From positions 18,472,721 through 18,536,720 of the forward strand of contig NW_025062479.1 in the NCBI RefSeq assembly GCF_000002995.4: a stretch of DNA of 64,000 nt, given 5' to 3'. Positions within the stretch are counted from its first letter, which is position 1. Every line of letters starts with the position of its first letter. Source of the DNA: Brugia malayi. Taxonomy: Eukaryota > Nematoda > Chromadorea > Rhabditida > Onchocercidae. A program made the position numbers and the translations under genes. Positions 14,246 through 28,371 of this stretch are shown piece after piece. The notes under the pieces were generated by a model. That model was not told the DNA's origin, searched no databases, and saw only the letters and a list, made by a program, of their open reading frames with translations.

Positions 14246-17200
14246 TCACACATTTAAATTGTAAAGCTTCATGAAAATTCGATGCCTACAATCTGCACCT
14301 CTTTCGGACAACTCAGCATGATGGAATTTTGGCCACCATGATTTTCGAGGATCCCACTGCAAGAGCAATAGACCATCATCTTGCACAAGCTGTACCACTG
14401 CCCACAGAAACATCCAAGCACAATCATTCCTCCTGAATACTCATGAAGTTTCCCGCGTTGTATAATATTAGGAAAACCAAAAATTTAGAGCCTTATTTGC
14501 AATAAAATGTTAACGAAGCTAACAGGGACTTGTCAATAATAGACTTTGTAATTTAGTGATGAATTTAAATAAATTTCGCATGTCAATATAAGTGAATTTT
14601 TAAAAAAATAAAACTAATAGATCTGGTTTGATCAAAGAATGGTGTTGCTGAATCCTGTAAACAGCATAAATTACGCTAATTAATCACATAAGTTTCACAA
14701 ACCTATTCGTTCCATAATCCAAAAAAACGAACAAAGTTTTGCAAACAAGGCGCAACATTTCTCCTGAGAGGTCATAATCGTGAGGATTCAGAAGTCGCGG
14801 TTTTAACCAATCTAATAAAATCGGATGCGAAATAAGGGTCCATTGCGGCAAAATCTGAAAAAAACATCATTCGATAGCTGCTTCACTTATGTTTAACTAC
14901 TAATAAATAGCAGTTCGTTTTTCGAATTATATAAAAACATATGAACCCAGCTGGAATGAAATATCGTTTTAATGGATATGGCATCAAAACAATACAACTA
15001 TATTAAAGACAGGAAAAAACAAAACTTACAACATCAAGCAACCAATTAGCTTCATCAGCCATATTATTTAATAGCAAAGCGCGGTAGCAATCAACAATCA
15101 TGAAGGGCGTTTTATGACAACATTCCTCCAAAGCATTCATTAATATATCAATTTTTCCAACAAAATGCAAATAATGCACTGCTGTATGAATGAAAATACT
15201 CGCCTGACCAGATTCCACATCCTAAAATGATAAGCAACTCCAAAAACTATAAATAATCCTAGCTATAAAGAAAAGACGAAAATTTTGTGCAACTCTCCAC
15301 CTTATACAACAAATTACTAAGTGTTGACAAAAACAAGTGGACAAAGTTTAGACATATATCATACAGAATAATGCAACCGTTGCAATATTAACACTCTCTT
15401 AATTCTATAGTCCTTCTAAAACAAAAAATAGTGACAATCAGTCATATCCTAACCAAAAACCTAATCATTATGTTTACTGATCTGAAGGAAACTATCCGGA
15501 GGGTTAAGAGTGCAATACACACTAGTACGCAAATAAAATAAAGCTTAGCATAAGTTACGTTTAAATTCGGATTATGTTTGTTTCTTTTTTTTAAGTAAAG
15601 TGAAGTCATTTTAATATAATTAATAACTTTTATAGTGCTACGTAACCATGCACAGAAAATTTCAGTATAAAATTATTACTTCTGAATCAGCTATTAATTT
15701 AATTATAATACCCACGCATTTTACGAACTCAATTACTGTAGCACTAATTTATTGATCTAAAGTGAAAACATTTCAAAATGAAATTCATAAGTTTTACCAG
15801 TAGAGCTGCAATGATTTCATCCCCCAGATCAAATGAACTGCTCTGCACTACATCTTCTCCTCCCAAACGCCAACGTTCATAACGAGACAATACTTTGTAA
15901 GATCGAAGGATAGTAACATACTGAAATTGGACTGATCACTGTAAATGAGACTACCGAAAGAAAAAAGTTATATAATAAAAACCCATAATATGGTTAGTCT
16001 ACAATTTTTTTTTTTAATATGCTGATAAACTAGTCTGCTATTTCACCAAATTCTCACAGATGAAAACTTTAACACTTTAAAAATATAAGCGACTGAAACC
16101 TTGTGTTTTTGAGCGACAGATGGCAAGGATGAAACTGTAGTGACCAAATCTTGCATTTCCTGTTTCTGACCATTTGCTATCGCATATATAAGCAGCTCCG
16201 TGATATAAAGCAATGAATTATTCTCAACGTCAAATGTTAAATTCTAAAATCGTCAATTACTTAACACGATTGCTTTACTGCCTAAAATTAAATAATGCAA
16301 TGAACTGAATGTGTGCTAAACTCCTTTTCTCACTCGCTTTATTTTCTCTGGCTACGAAAAGAATATTACAGCAAAACAGACATAATACGAGGTAACCGTG
16401 ATATTATAAAAAAGCTTGCACAGTATTTTCGTTCAGCAGCAATCAAGACAAGCATTAATTCTGCTGCCGATTTAGTTATCATATCACGTGGGATATCGTA
16501 CTGCATAAAGCGTTCAACACCAGCTCGAAATATTGTTGAAGCATATGGAAATAACATCCGACATGTTTTATCCAAATTACCACCAAGTTGTTTACGGAAC
16601 GCTTCAGGAACGTCTCGCAAGTTTTGTCGAAAAGAAGGCAAGAGACCTGAAAAGTTAGGTTTAAAAAGTCTCAATACTGGAAATCATAATCTCAAGACCG
16701 TAATGAAAAACTACCATAAGATCCAGTTAAATCATTTCACAGCTTACTTTGAACAGCGTTATAATACTACTAGCAATGAAAAATAAAAATTCGAACACAG
16801 TAATGAAAGAGTTTCATTCATTAAAAAAATTTCAAAGCTAGCGCTCTCTCAAAGAAAAAGACATTACTAGCAGTGAAACGAAAAAACAAATGTTTTTTTT
16901 TTTTTTTTTTATTTTTCAAAATAACATTTAATTTCAAGATATAAGAACTTTGAAAAGTAAAACTTTAAAAACTGTCGACATTTGGACGATTAATATAATT
17001 ACCTAAAAACACGCCAACTTTCGACCAGTCTTGATTTAATACTGCTTCTCGAATTAATATAATTCGCTGCTTGAAATCATGCTGACGTACTTCGCGATAA
17101 ATACCATCTTTTTCTCTGCAAGAACGAGAATTTAATGAAGAGAAAAGACATAAAATGAATAAGATGGAATAATTGAACTACATCTCCGTTTGTTTTTATA

Positions 17201-19033
17201 ACCAGTTATTGATAGTCAAATACCTTAAACTAAAGTAAGAACAAAAAGCACATTGTCTTGTCATCTTAATTCAACCTAGTAGAAATTATTTCACTCACTG
17301 ATTCATCCTTTACTCCTCTTAAACAATCATCAGTACCCAAATTTCTGTAGAATATCGTTTTTAAGCAAATGTCGACACTTCAGCTTATAAACTGATATTA
17401 AAACTGTCTAGTTTATATCGTTGTACTTTTTAATCATGAATCTTCTGCTAAATGTTCTACTCTTATACACCAAATTTAACGTAACTGAACATTGCGTCAG
17501 AACATAGAAAACAGAGCGCAACGAAACTACATTTCATATTTCAGTTCTCAACAATGAGTAATTCGATGAATGAAATACTGAATCAACCGAAAAAAAGGAG
17601 TCATAAATTCTTCCAACCATTTCGAATAATCGAGAGAACATTCCAAATCATCTATTTCTACGAACCTAAAAACGGATACATTTTTGTAAACTTCTATTGA
17701 GATACTCATTGCAAAAGTGTAGTCAGCTGATTTTCAAACCCGTTGACACTTACGATTGTTATACTTGATATGAATCAAAGGAAAACATAAACGAAGCTGC
17801 AAATAAATTAATGAAGAAATCTAATCGACACTGCTGATTTTTTTAAATGATTCAGTGGGCTTCCTTTTTTTCTAAAATCATTACGGCGATTTGAGGTATT
17901 ACTATAAAAACATAAGATTGCTTAACATGAAAAGCTGCATCTATAACTTATAACTGAAGAAATCGTAAGTTATAATCTTCAAGCCATTCCCTTCTCTCTG
18001 CTATATCAACAACTTATAAATGCTTTAAAAAAATATTCAGCTTTGCCCATTAATATATAACACTATACCCTCAGCTTTTACGAAACATTCAAAAAAATGC
18101 TATATAGCACTTCAATACACCAATGCCCCTTAGTTCGCTCGCTAAAAGATATTTCATATCGGATTTCATACGTTTTTTTCTTATTTTTTTAATAAAAGAC
18201 AAATAAGTACAGTTCCAATTCTTTTTCCAGAACCTCGTCTACTGAAAGAAATTTGGAATAGTGATGTCATTTCTTTAATTGGAAATTCTGAAAACAATGA
18301 CGTATAAATCTACTAAATTCTCACATGTTTAGAAAATTGAGGTTACGTGGTAGCCCATACAACCCTTTGTTACGTATTACAACTTCTAGCTTTCTACACA
18401 TCCAACGAGCAGCACTTTCTTTGAAACGTTGAAAACATGCATCCTTGAAACCATATTTGATTGCAATGGCAAACAAATCATTAACGATCTAAAAAGCGCC
18501 TTAAATTCAAGTTGTACTAATTGAATATTCAGCACTAATCTTTATCAATTACTTATTAGTTTCGCAATGATTTCTTTGACAAAATATTTTCTGTGAACAA
18601 CAAAATAAAAACAAATTTTCAACACGAAAAAACAAAGCATCTCAAAACAAACCAATACACCGATTTCTTGCTGTTCAAGCCGTTTCATAAACAGTAAACA
18701 ATATTTATTGAACAACTCCAACCTTTTTTTTTCTGCAAATTTAATACGAAATTATAAACAGGATTAAAAACTCTTTGACGATTAAAATGGGACTTGTTGG
18801 TGATAGAAAGACAGATCATAAGCATAAGTTACCGCATCTTCATTTCAAACACTTGTTACATTCATGAACCATCCGTATCTTATTCCGCAGTACAGTGATG
18901 AACTACCGAGAGCTTCGCTGTCAATCTCTTAATAATCACTATTTCAAATAAGAGAAAATATATAAATACAACTTGAAAACAAATTACCTTCTTCCCGATT
19001 CCCAGAATGAACCACATGTGAAGTGCTGCACAT
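14246..19033 (-). CDS. TAF1A-like subunit of the RNA polymerase I factor SL1/TIF-IB
   Basis: TAF1A belongs to the TBP-containing selectivity complex that loads RNA polymerase I on rDNA promoters in the nucleolus. Ten exons read consistently, in transcription order: 19033-18988, 18732-18653, 18488-18325, 17115-17003, 16646-16420, 16243-16100, 15920-15798, 15221-15030, 14854-14703 and 14432-14246. They give 475 residues; human TAF1A has about 450. Diagnostic features are the C-terminal WDPRKSWWPKFHH, matching the human RKNWWPGFHF region, and LFVFLDYGTNR, matching human LFGVLDFAGCTKN. An N-terminal helix, LIREAVLNQDW, corresponds to the human ALLKHQW helix. The exon 5 to exon 6 junction keeps phase only with a GC donor (TGT|GCAAGC). 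The start codon at 19033 is the first in-frame ATG of exon 1. The upstream neighbour on the same strand ends 766 bp away, so co-transcription is possible. Confidence 0.8.
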
Positions 19034-19799
19034 TCCCTGGTATTCACAAGAACTACAAACTACTAAACTGCCACTTCACGAAAAACCACTGCACAAAAGT
19101 TTTCTAGATTTGATAACCTCGCCCGCTAACTTTAAAAATATGATTTTTGCGACGATAATCTGTCGTAATAAATGAATAATCAGAACTAGTACAGACCGTG
19201 AAATTCAAAATTCCAAATTTCTAACGTTACTAACATCATATTGAATCGATACAGCTGACATAAAATTCCATGTCATAATAAGTACTTTATAATAAACGAG
19301 AACTACTATGAAATGTTGCCAAAGCATTTTACAAGAAATTTATACGACACATGTAAGCAACAAAACTGACACTATTAATCAATGAACAAGGGGATTTTAA
19401 GCTTCAATTTCCTTATAATTTTAAGGGCCAAAACCAAGAAAACAGGATAACATTACATTGATAAGTTTTTTTCTTCATAAATCAGAGGCAGAAAAACATA
19501 CTTCTCAGAGCAATTCTGCAGCAGAAAGAAATACAAACCAACAACATTCAAAACTACAAATAAAATGTAGAATATTAATGAAAACCAGAAAATGATGCAC
19601 AAAGAAGTTTTAAATTGCTGAAATAAAAAATATAAAAAGGAAAGCTTTTTTAACAACAGGTGCCATTAAATAAGAATTGAAAGAATAAATCATTAGCAAA
19701 ATTCGCCAGAAATTCTAGTCAAAACACATGAATCAAACGCCCTTCTTATCTTTTATTCATAATCAGTAATCTATGCCCAAAAATATCTCATTATATAGA

Positions 19800-22700
19800 T
19801 TACATAGAAATAAACATAATTAACTGGTCAAGATACTGGTCCATTTTTCGAGTAAATGCTTCTTCCATATCTTTAATTGCTTCAGCAAGGGCTAACCAAA
19901 GACGATCTTCCAAACCTGGATCTTTTTCGATTAACATTTTCGTAACGAAACCAAACGTTTCACGATCTGCTTTAAATGCCTGCAAGTGTCAAGCCACCTA
20001 TACTATAAGTTATTTAAAAAAATTTTTTTTTTGCATAAAAAGAACAATAATCTATCTCATCCAACCTCGATTTTAAAAGTTTCACATATCAGAAGACAGA
20101 AACAGCATTGAAAAAAAGTAACCCCTTCAAGTTGTTTTTTCTTTGTCGTATACTTAGTAAGCACTTCCGGTGGTAAACGAGCAAGCTTCCGTTCACGTTC
20201 TGTTTCTGCATTCAACTGACGAGTTAGCGAGCTCAATCGCAGCGCTTAAAATAAAAAATGTTTTGCAAATTATAACTGAAGCTTCACCCGCATGCGTAAA
20301 CAAGTATCAAATAAGCAGTTCATACCTTGTATCACTTTCATAGAGTACAGAAATCTAAATTTGGGTGTAAAGAAGGCCAAACAAAAATACTGGAGCATTT
20401 TAAAATTACACATTTATAAAAAGGTAAAAAGACTAAGGATACTGTAAGTTTTTAACATGATAAATTAGATGATAATGACTATATAGAATGACAGTTTAAG
20501 TTCAAAAATGGCACTAAGATAATGCTACACTTTACTGCGCACTTTTCAAAGACGACGATAGTCAATAATGAAAGTGAAGTATTGCGAAATTAATTTTGAT
20601 AACTCCGCAAATCAGATGGACGTAACTGAAAATACGTCATCCTAACAAGATTAATAATTAAATATGAACACAATATATAATGAGGAGAAAGGAGAGGTAC
20701 ATATCTCAAAAGGCTAGCACAATACCATTTTCAAACTGCCAAGTCTGGCAATAATTTCAAGTAATAAAAGTTTTCTTCTAATATAAAAGAACAAACCAGA
20801 AAGAAAATCGTAGAAACCCTTAGATTTCTAAATAATCTCAGCAAAGTCATCTCGAAGTTACTATATATTGGAAATATCGTGAGTTTATCCGAAATAAATC
20901 ACATAAGGACTCACTTCCTTGAGAAGGCTGCAACGTATCACTGGCATCGTCAAAAAATGAAATCAACTGTTGTCCACGAGCTGCGCCGAAAACACTCGTC
21001 TGGAAAAATACATATAAAACACTCCAATTATAGAGCTACCCACGCTTCCAATACGATTTTTTAGAAAGCAGTACAAAAAGTTTCAATAGAATTTCATTTC
21101 AGAAGATAAGACATCGTTTAAAGACATCAACAGCACCATAATCATAAACATAAAATCTCACGGGAAGTCAAGTGTTCTAATTATATAACTTTTAAATTAA
21201 AGCCTTTCATATGCACAGCGGTCCATTGTCATACCACTTTCACTTTAAACTCAATTTTTCCTTGCTGCATTTGGACCCAACAACAAAAACAACATCGAAA
21301 AGCGAAAATCCCTCTCAATTCAGAGCTGATTTATGCTACTGACATATCATAACTAAACTATTCATCATTTGCGCTCAGAGATTTTCTATAATTGATTTTC
21401 TATATATTGCAAAGAATATAAAAAAATTTAGGTAACAAGGGAACATTTTACACCTCGCTGTATGCCTTAGAATGTTGAGGTGACCTAGAGAAACGAGTAG
21501 AAATAAAACTGTATTCCAATATGTACCCCAGCAGCTGGGTTATATTTCATTACAGAATAAACAGACTTGCACCAATTAATGTGATTCCTCAGTCTCTATA
21601 AATTTTCGTTCATTTTTTGTATAGAAAAATGCCTTGTTTAGGACATCAGTGCATAAGTTATCCTTTCGAAGACAGATCATTTGACATCCAATCATACATT
21701 GTGATTCCAAACACAATTCATTTGGTTTTTGAGTGCCTTTCAATGGCTTACAATGATGACAGCACTGATGGCACAGAGTCTAGTCCAATTCACTCTTTGG
21801 GTGAAAGTCGAATTACTTGATATTGGTGGTGAAGAAGACGCTGGGTGATTAATATATGTGATAATGAAATTGAGACAAAAATGAGATAAATTTATCTCAT
21901 CTCATTATTGACCATTTTGATGAGAACAGAAAGCAAAACATTGCAAAACGTTAACTAATCCAAATTCATTTTTGGTTCGTGTTATCCTTTTGTTAGCAAA
22001 TGTAATCCTATGAAAATAATTATTGTTCATGACATTAATAGATTTAAATGAACCTGTGTGTTTTTGAGATCATTTATTGGACCGGTTTGTTCACGTTTCC
22101 CCAAAAAGGTATCAATATCACTGCTAAATAGCACACCCGATGATGGTGCTTCGCTTTTTGGCAAATCCAGTTGTTTCCCTATAAAAAAGATCCTCCAATA
22201 TTCCTACGACAAATTCAATTAGGGCTTTAAATCTGCCAGCAAAAATTTTCCGAAAAAGATACATTAAAGTTGAATGCATAATATATATAACAGGTACAAG
22301 AGTTTACCTAATTCTTTTGCTCCTTTCTTGCAGGAAAATGAATTTTCAATTCCCACTTGGGGCATTGTAGCATGCTGAAATATGTGACGCCAAATCAAAG
22401 TACTGAGTTAGAATATTCCTGACACTTAATAAAGCATTCAAAAATCATTTTCAGTTGCAAAAATCTAAACAGTTGCACTATTCAAAACACAAAAATATGC
22501 ACTTCACAAGTTATAGTTAGAACTCATCAATATATATACCAAGATATATCAACGCATATTTGAAAAAAAAAATAAGTTGAAGGACATTTCACAGAAAAAA
22601 TAAGAAAGATAATTCACCATTCCAATCCCATCAAGCATGCTTGCATTTGTTTGCGAAATTACATTTTTTGACGACTGAAACTGATGGGCTGTATCACGCA

Positions 22701-25700
22701 AAACTCGTTTTGGCACATCCTCCTAAAAAGTAGAAAACACAGAAAAAGCTGCGCACAGAAAAATCAGGAAAACTAAAAAATGAACTTCAGAATTATTTAC
22801 ATGTTTTCAGTAATACAAAATGATAGAAACAGAAACTGCCAGCTTGAAAGAAACATTAAGCATAAACTACAGTTAGATGTTTTTAAGGCGAATTAATGTG
22901 CAACATTTACCATGCTTTCTAAACCGAACTTTAATGTGGTGTTCTGTAGCAGTGTTGTTTCCGCTTCCTGTTCTTCCCATTTTCCCAAAGTTGGTTTTAC
23001 TATGGGCTTCAAACCTTAATAGGTAATTTTACAATGATGCTAAAGAAATCCGTAAAACGTTGAATTTATCAAGTCTATACTATTATCATTTGAAATTCTC
23101 TGTTGTTGGATTCTAACTTATACTTACTAAAGTAAACTAACCCTCTTCCATGTCCTTCAAAACTTCTTTTCGCTTTTTTAGAATCTTTTTCCGAAGTTCG
23201 CCCTCACTAAGTTCATCGGAAGTGTGTTCATTAACTGAATTGGGTGTACTTGATGATGGACTACGACGCCGACGCTTTCGCTTGCCTTTTTTCGATTTTC
23301 GCGATTTACGTTCAGCAGGAGACTGCGAATCACTCTAAACCCTAGCAAATAGTTACAGTTCTAAAGAAGGAAAAATACTAGAATTTCTATTCATATCAGT
23401 TAGATCAACAATTTTTTATTTTTCACATGCCTTACTCATTAATCGCGTTTCAAGTTGCATAGCTGAGTAGTTACACGATTTTAAATTGAAGAGAATTTTG
23501 CTAATTTCTCAAAACCATCTTCAAAAAATAGTTTTTTTTTTTAAAATCTTCCAACTAATATTTAAAATAATCTTCGAATATCTCACTGAAAAAATATTTC
23601 CAAGCAAAAAAATTTCTAAAAATACTTGCAATATCCTACAACGCAATGCTGCTGTCTGAAGTTTTCATTTGCAATCTTTGAAGTGTTAATTTAATTTTTA
23701 TATAAAAATTAACTTTACTTCACATTATTCTTTACACTGCATTTTCGACAGATTAATTTTAGAATGAAATAGACACTATGGTTATTTAAGTGTGAATAGA
23801 TACTATAGTTATTTTGATGTGAAAGGTCATAGTTTAATAAAATCCCAATATTTTAATCTATATCATTCTGTCAAACATAACTGATATATTAGAATAACAA
23901 AATAATAACCAACCAAGCTCGATTTCTTTGGTTCTACATCGTCAGATTTTGCATTTGGCGGAGGAGGTAATGGTGGAAGTGGCGGAGTTTCACCTTTTTC
24001 AATAGCCTAAAAAATTTTGATGTAGACAGTGTAGAAAAACTAACCAGCTTACATAATATAACTTGACGTAAAGAAAAAATGATAGCATGTACTGTGTTAC
24101 CCATATTTGTACTTTTGCACAAAATTTGGTTTGAGTAATGAATGCAATACATAGTCGAGAATACAAATTAAAAGTTTAGAGACAATACGAAACTGTGACC
24201 TCTCGCTTAAACTGTGGAGATGGAGCTGGTGGGACAGCTGAGGAAGAACGTCTCGGTGCCGAATATGAAGAATTGCGAGATTGAGAACGGTGAGATTTTT
24301 CACTATGCCGACTTTTGAGACTACCAGGGCTTGCTGAACGTTCATGTGATGAATGACGCTGACCACGACTTGGTGATCGTGACGAACTAAAAACAATTCA
24401 AATTGATTTCCAAGACCTACAACACAGACTGTAAAAAACAGCTTTACTGAAAAAAAGCGGTAAAAAGTGCATTTACTAATGAACAGGTTCAACAAAACGC
24501 AATGTGCTGCTGACGTTCAAAAAAAACAAAAAAAAACAAAAAAAAAAAAAAAAATGCAATGAACACCTGGATGAGCGAGACTTTTTAGAGCCTTCATCAT
24601 CTGATGAAGCGCACTTTTTTCTGCTTCCTTTATCATAATCATCATCATCTCTAAAACAAATGTTTTTCAACTTTACAGCTAAAATTTTGCATAAAATCCA
24701 TCACTTAATCAAAATAAACTGACTTCATTCTCTCTGCAGAAAATTTAAAGAGAGAGGCAGCAATAAATTAAAAAAGTACCATTACGTGCAACGAAAAATG
24801 ACCACCAAATAGACGTGCTGCTGGCACGAAAAAATTTAGTTCGCTTTTATATCCTGATTTCGCATATACTTCAGTGAATATTTTGAGACCCTAAGCTTGA
24901 AAGTATTGAAAGTAGTGGTATTTATTCACAGCTTATTATGTAAAATCTCTATACCTATAATCATTTCTTGACGAACGATCGTAGCTAGTATGATTGCGAC
25001 CACTATAACCACGATTACGAAGAATTTTAGCAGGTCGAAGACCTGCAAGAATATTTTTTCAAAAGAATCATAATATTTGCTACAATCGTCATTCGCTGTA
25101 CAATTCACAATTCAGATACAGAAAAAATCATTTATCTTAATGTTTTAAATAAAAATCTAGCTAACATTGTTGTTATGGAAAGTAAACGTTTATTACCTTG
25201 ACTTTGTTGATATGACACATAGCGCCGAATATCCCGAAACCACGTCATTTCAACTGGGTAACCAAGAACATCACCATCTTTGTATCTGAAATCCAGTTCA
25301 AACAAAAAGTTCAAGCTTTTCTAAAATTTCTAATTTAGTAGCATACGAGAAGTCATTGTTATGTAAAAAGAAAAGTTAAAATATACTTGTGCATGCATTC
25401 TTTTGCAGCATCGCGCGTTTCGAAACGAACAGCCACAAATAGTTTCAGTTGATCCTGTGAAAGCTTGATAAAGTCAAATGAGCATGGTCCAACATGGTCT
25501 TCGAAAAAATCCCTGAAAAGAATATGGATGGAGAGATAAATACAGTAAGACTGGTATTCAAGCCAATGAAAAGTAAAATATCAAAAAGTTTCAAAAAACT
25601 TTGGCAAGACAAAAAATCCTTGCTTCAATTCGTTTTACTTACCTTAATCCAAATCGACAATGTAACAAGAGTAATAACCAAGAGAATAAACTGGTATTTT

Positions 25701-26430
25701 TGCAAATTCCCTACTCAAAGGTAAGCACATGGTAACTGCGCCAGCACAAAGTGTATTTCTCCACAAACAAAATTCAGCCAAGAGAGTAAGATTCGATGAA
25801 AATGTTGCTGTATGTATGACAATAATTCATTCAAATAAACCAGAGATTTCCGCCTTATCGTTCCAAAAAGAAGAGTGGAAGTAACACATACAAGTATTTC
25901 AAGATAACACAAAATTTAAATCTCGCCTGTAATAACATCAACAATTTGATCCATTGATTACCTTTTTTTTTTTACCGTAAAACTGCATCTCGAGATAACA
26001 GATAACAGAATAAAGCACCAGCAGAAGGTTCGGAAGTAAATGTAGAGTAAAGAAATTACCAGTCTTTTTATACAAGGTATTCTGGTGAATGCACATCTGG
26101 TTTAGATAATCAGACACAGGAAGGAAAACAGACTTCTGCCTTTCTTAGCCATTGTTTCTGATCATACTCATACTTTTGTCCCTAGACCATGAGAAGTAAA
26201 ACAATTTTTTATTCTTTACTTCCCCTTATGTCACTTCGATGAAATTTCTAATAAACATTTAATATTTTTTAAATTTTTGTTATGGATAAAAATTTTAAGG
26301 CAACTTACTTCACTTCATCCGTTTTAATATGTCCAGGAAGGCCTCTAATAAATACGGTGTGCTTGCTTTCAGGAACTTCATCTTGATCGATACGATCAAA
26401 ACGTGGTCCATTCCGATAATAACCATTCAT
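19800..26430 (-). CDS. Nuclear RNA-binding protein: N-terminal RRM, SR-rich middle, helical C terminus
   Basis: Fifteen exons join without a phase conflict: 26430-26309, 25512-25387, 25285-25197, 25042-24955, 24650-24567, 24386-24200, 24006-23914, 23334-23142, 23014-22911, 22722-22618, 22374-22308, 22178-22054, 20999-20915, 20244-20123 and 19979-19800. They encode 589 residues. Residues 25-105 form an RRM: HTVFIRGLPGHI is RNP2-like and LKLFVAVRFET is RNP1-like. An acidic and arginine/serine-rich region follows, with SSRSPSRGQRHSSHERS, then a proline patch (PPLPPLPPPP) and a very basic segment (KKGKRKRRRRSPSSS). The last 150 residues are charged helix, including RLPPEVLTKYTTKKK and EDRLWLALAEAIKDMEEAF. 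This suits a splicing or mRNA-processing factor. I do not recognise a named orthologue. A TTTTTTTCAG acceptor lies 2 nt before the ATG. Confidence 0.8.
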
Positions 26431-28371
26431 ATCTGAAAAAAACACCGAAACGATATAAATGGCAAAAGTGGCCAAACTACGATAAGTCTAATTTCAGAAA
26501 AAATGCCAACCGTAAATCAAATAACATTTAAAAACTTGAAAAAAACAATGACCTGAAAATTGCGAACGGTATGAAGGATTAGTGATAAAATGGGTGAAAC
26601 TGATACAGTTAACTGCCGCCGATACAGCACGTAAACAATACGCACTCTTTACAAATCAAATTCCTGAAAATTTTGGAATCTGCGGTTACTATACTGTAAC
26701 CGATAAAGTTCTAAAAACGTTAACCAGACATAATTTTGATAAAAAAGATAAAATACTAGTTTAGGACTGGAAAACTTCTGAAATGTTATTTTGAAGTCCT
26801 TAAGAAAAAGTGCAACATTTTACTGCCAAAAATTTTCACTAAAAATCCTCAGGGCGAAAAATCGTCAGTTTAAATTTAAAGGAAACAGGAGTAAAAAGAG
26901 GGCAAATCACAGGAAAAAGTTCAGTAGCAACACTTCGCAAACAAATTTTTTACAGCCAATAATATAAAAACAGAGAGAGGCGCAATGCGCAATTAATCTG
27001 GTTTGCAAATCGTAAATTGTACGTAACTTCAAATAAGTCTTCTAATGTAGTCACACGATGTATCGTACTTTTTAGACATTGATTCTCAGAAACTCAATTT
27101 ACAGAAGTTAACACCCGGAATATCTGCTTCTTCGAAAGATGATGTTTGCAGTACAACGAGCTATAACCCAAGGAATTGTCAAGCCATCAATAGGAGCCAT
27201 ACCTATCGATAAACATAATCTCTAATCGCCAGCATGCAATGTTATTGCATGATCATCGGTTCGTCTTATAGACAAAGATAATTTGCCACAAAAAAAGGAT
27301 AATCACTAAAATTAATGTTGCTCAAATTTGCAATAATTCATTGAAATTTAAATACATCCCGATTTTCTCACATAAGCAAGGGCTCCGTACATTACTGAAA
27401 AAGTAAGTAGTTAGCAACGACAAAACAAGTAAAAACAAAATAATCAAGTCCCTGACACCCAACCATAACGTCATTCCACAGTGATAATAATGCTCATTCA
27501 ATACAGAGTTGCTGATGATGGCTGAATGATTTGTAGATAATGACTTAGGATATTTAAGATAGAAACCCAATTCAAAATTCATACAGTAAAAGAGTTAAAA
27601 CATATTTATTCATACTGCAATGAATAACAAACAATATGACCGAATATTTCTTTGAAACGAAATGTAAATAATTAGGAAAATTACCCAGCTATATTATGAA
27701 TACACATATAATACAAAAGTATAAAAATTTTTCACGCCAAGAAAACGAAGCGATTTAGAGAAACGAAAAATGAACAAAGATAACGATCTATTAGGGCACG
27801 CAACAGCAACAGATTTTTGCCGTACAATGAAGTGGTAAAAAAACATTAGCACCAATGAAATCCTAACAATATTTGCTGTCTTAATAATATTATAGATAAG
27901 GAAGGCTAATAAGCATCAGCAAATAATCTATGCTCAGTTTTTTTTTTTTTGTCAGCAAAATTTAATGTGGCAGTAAACTGTCAAACATCGATCATCCAGA
28001 AAGAACAAGGAACCCGAATACGTAATGATCAAAAAAAGATTAAAATGTAATATTGACAATACGAATGATCTGGAAATAATTCATGAAGCGATCTACTATA
28101 AAATTGTATTCACTAAGACAAAAACCAGATAAAATAATGAACTGTAATCACCGCAACTATAACCAAAAAAAAGCCAATATAGTAACATCGAAGCTGTTAC
28201 AACGTCTCATGTGATGATTTAAAAAAAGATGAAATTCACTGTTTCAGAAAGCTAATTTAGCAGCTTTCAAGAACTTCATTTCGATAATTAGTTGGTCACT
28301 GCTTAGAAATATATATCATTTTTTCCAATTTGCTGCAAACCTCTGGCTTCCACAAGTCAGCCTAGAAATAA
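26431..28371. other. Spacer between Elongin A and the RRM/SR gene
   Basis: About 1.9 kb between the stop of the Elongin A gene and the start of the RRM/SR gene, both on the minus strand. It should hold the Elongin A 3' end and the promoter of the next gene. Frames at 26582-26764 (+) and 27322-27582 (-) have no matching splice partners and look like chance. Confidence 0.5.

Noticed and set aside
16313..16786. 157-codon plus-strand frame, the longest in the window
   Set aside because: It lies opposite a well-supported exon of the TAF1A-like gene (16420-16646, minus strand), and its translation has no family features.
24097..24495. 132-codon minus-strand frame
   Set aside because: It is the wrong frame over the RS-rich exon 24200-24386; the real frame gives SR repeats and joins both neighbours in phase.
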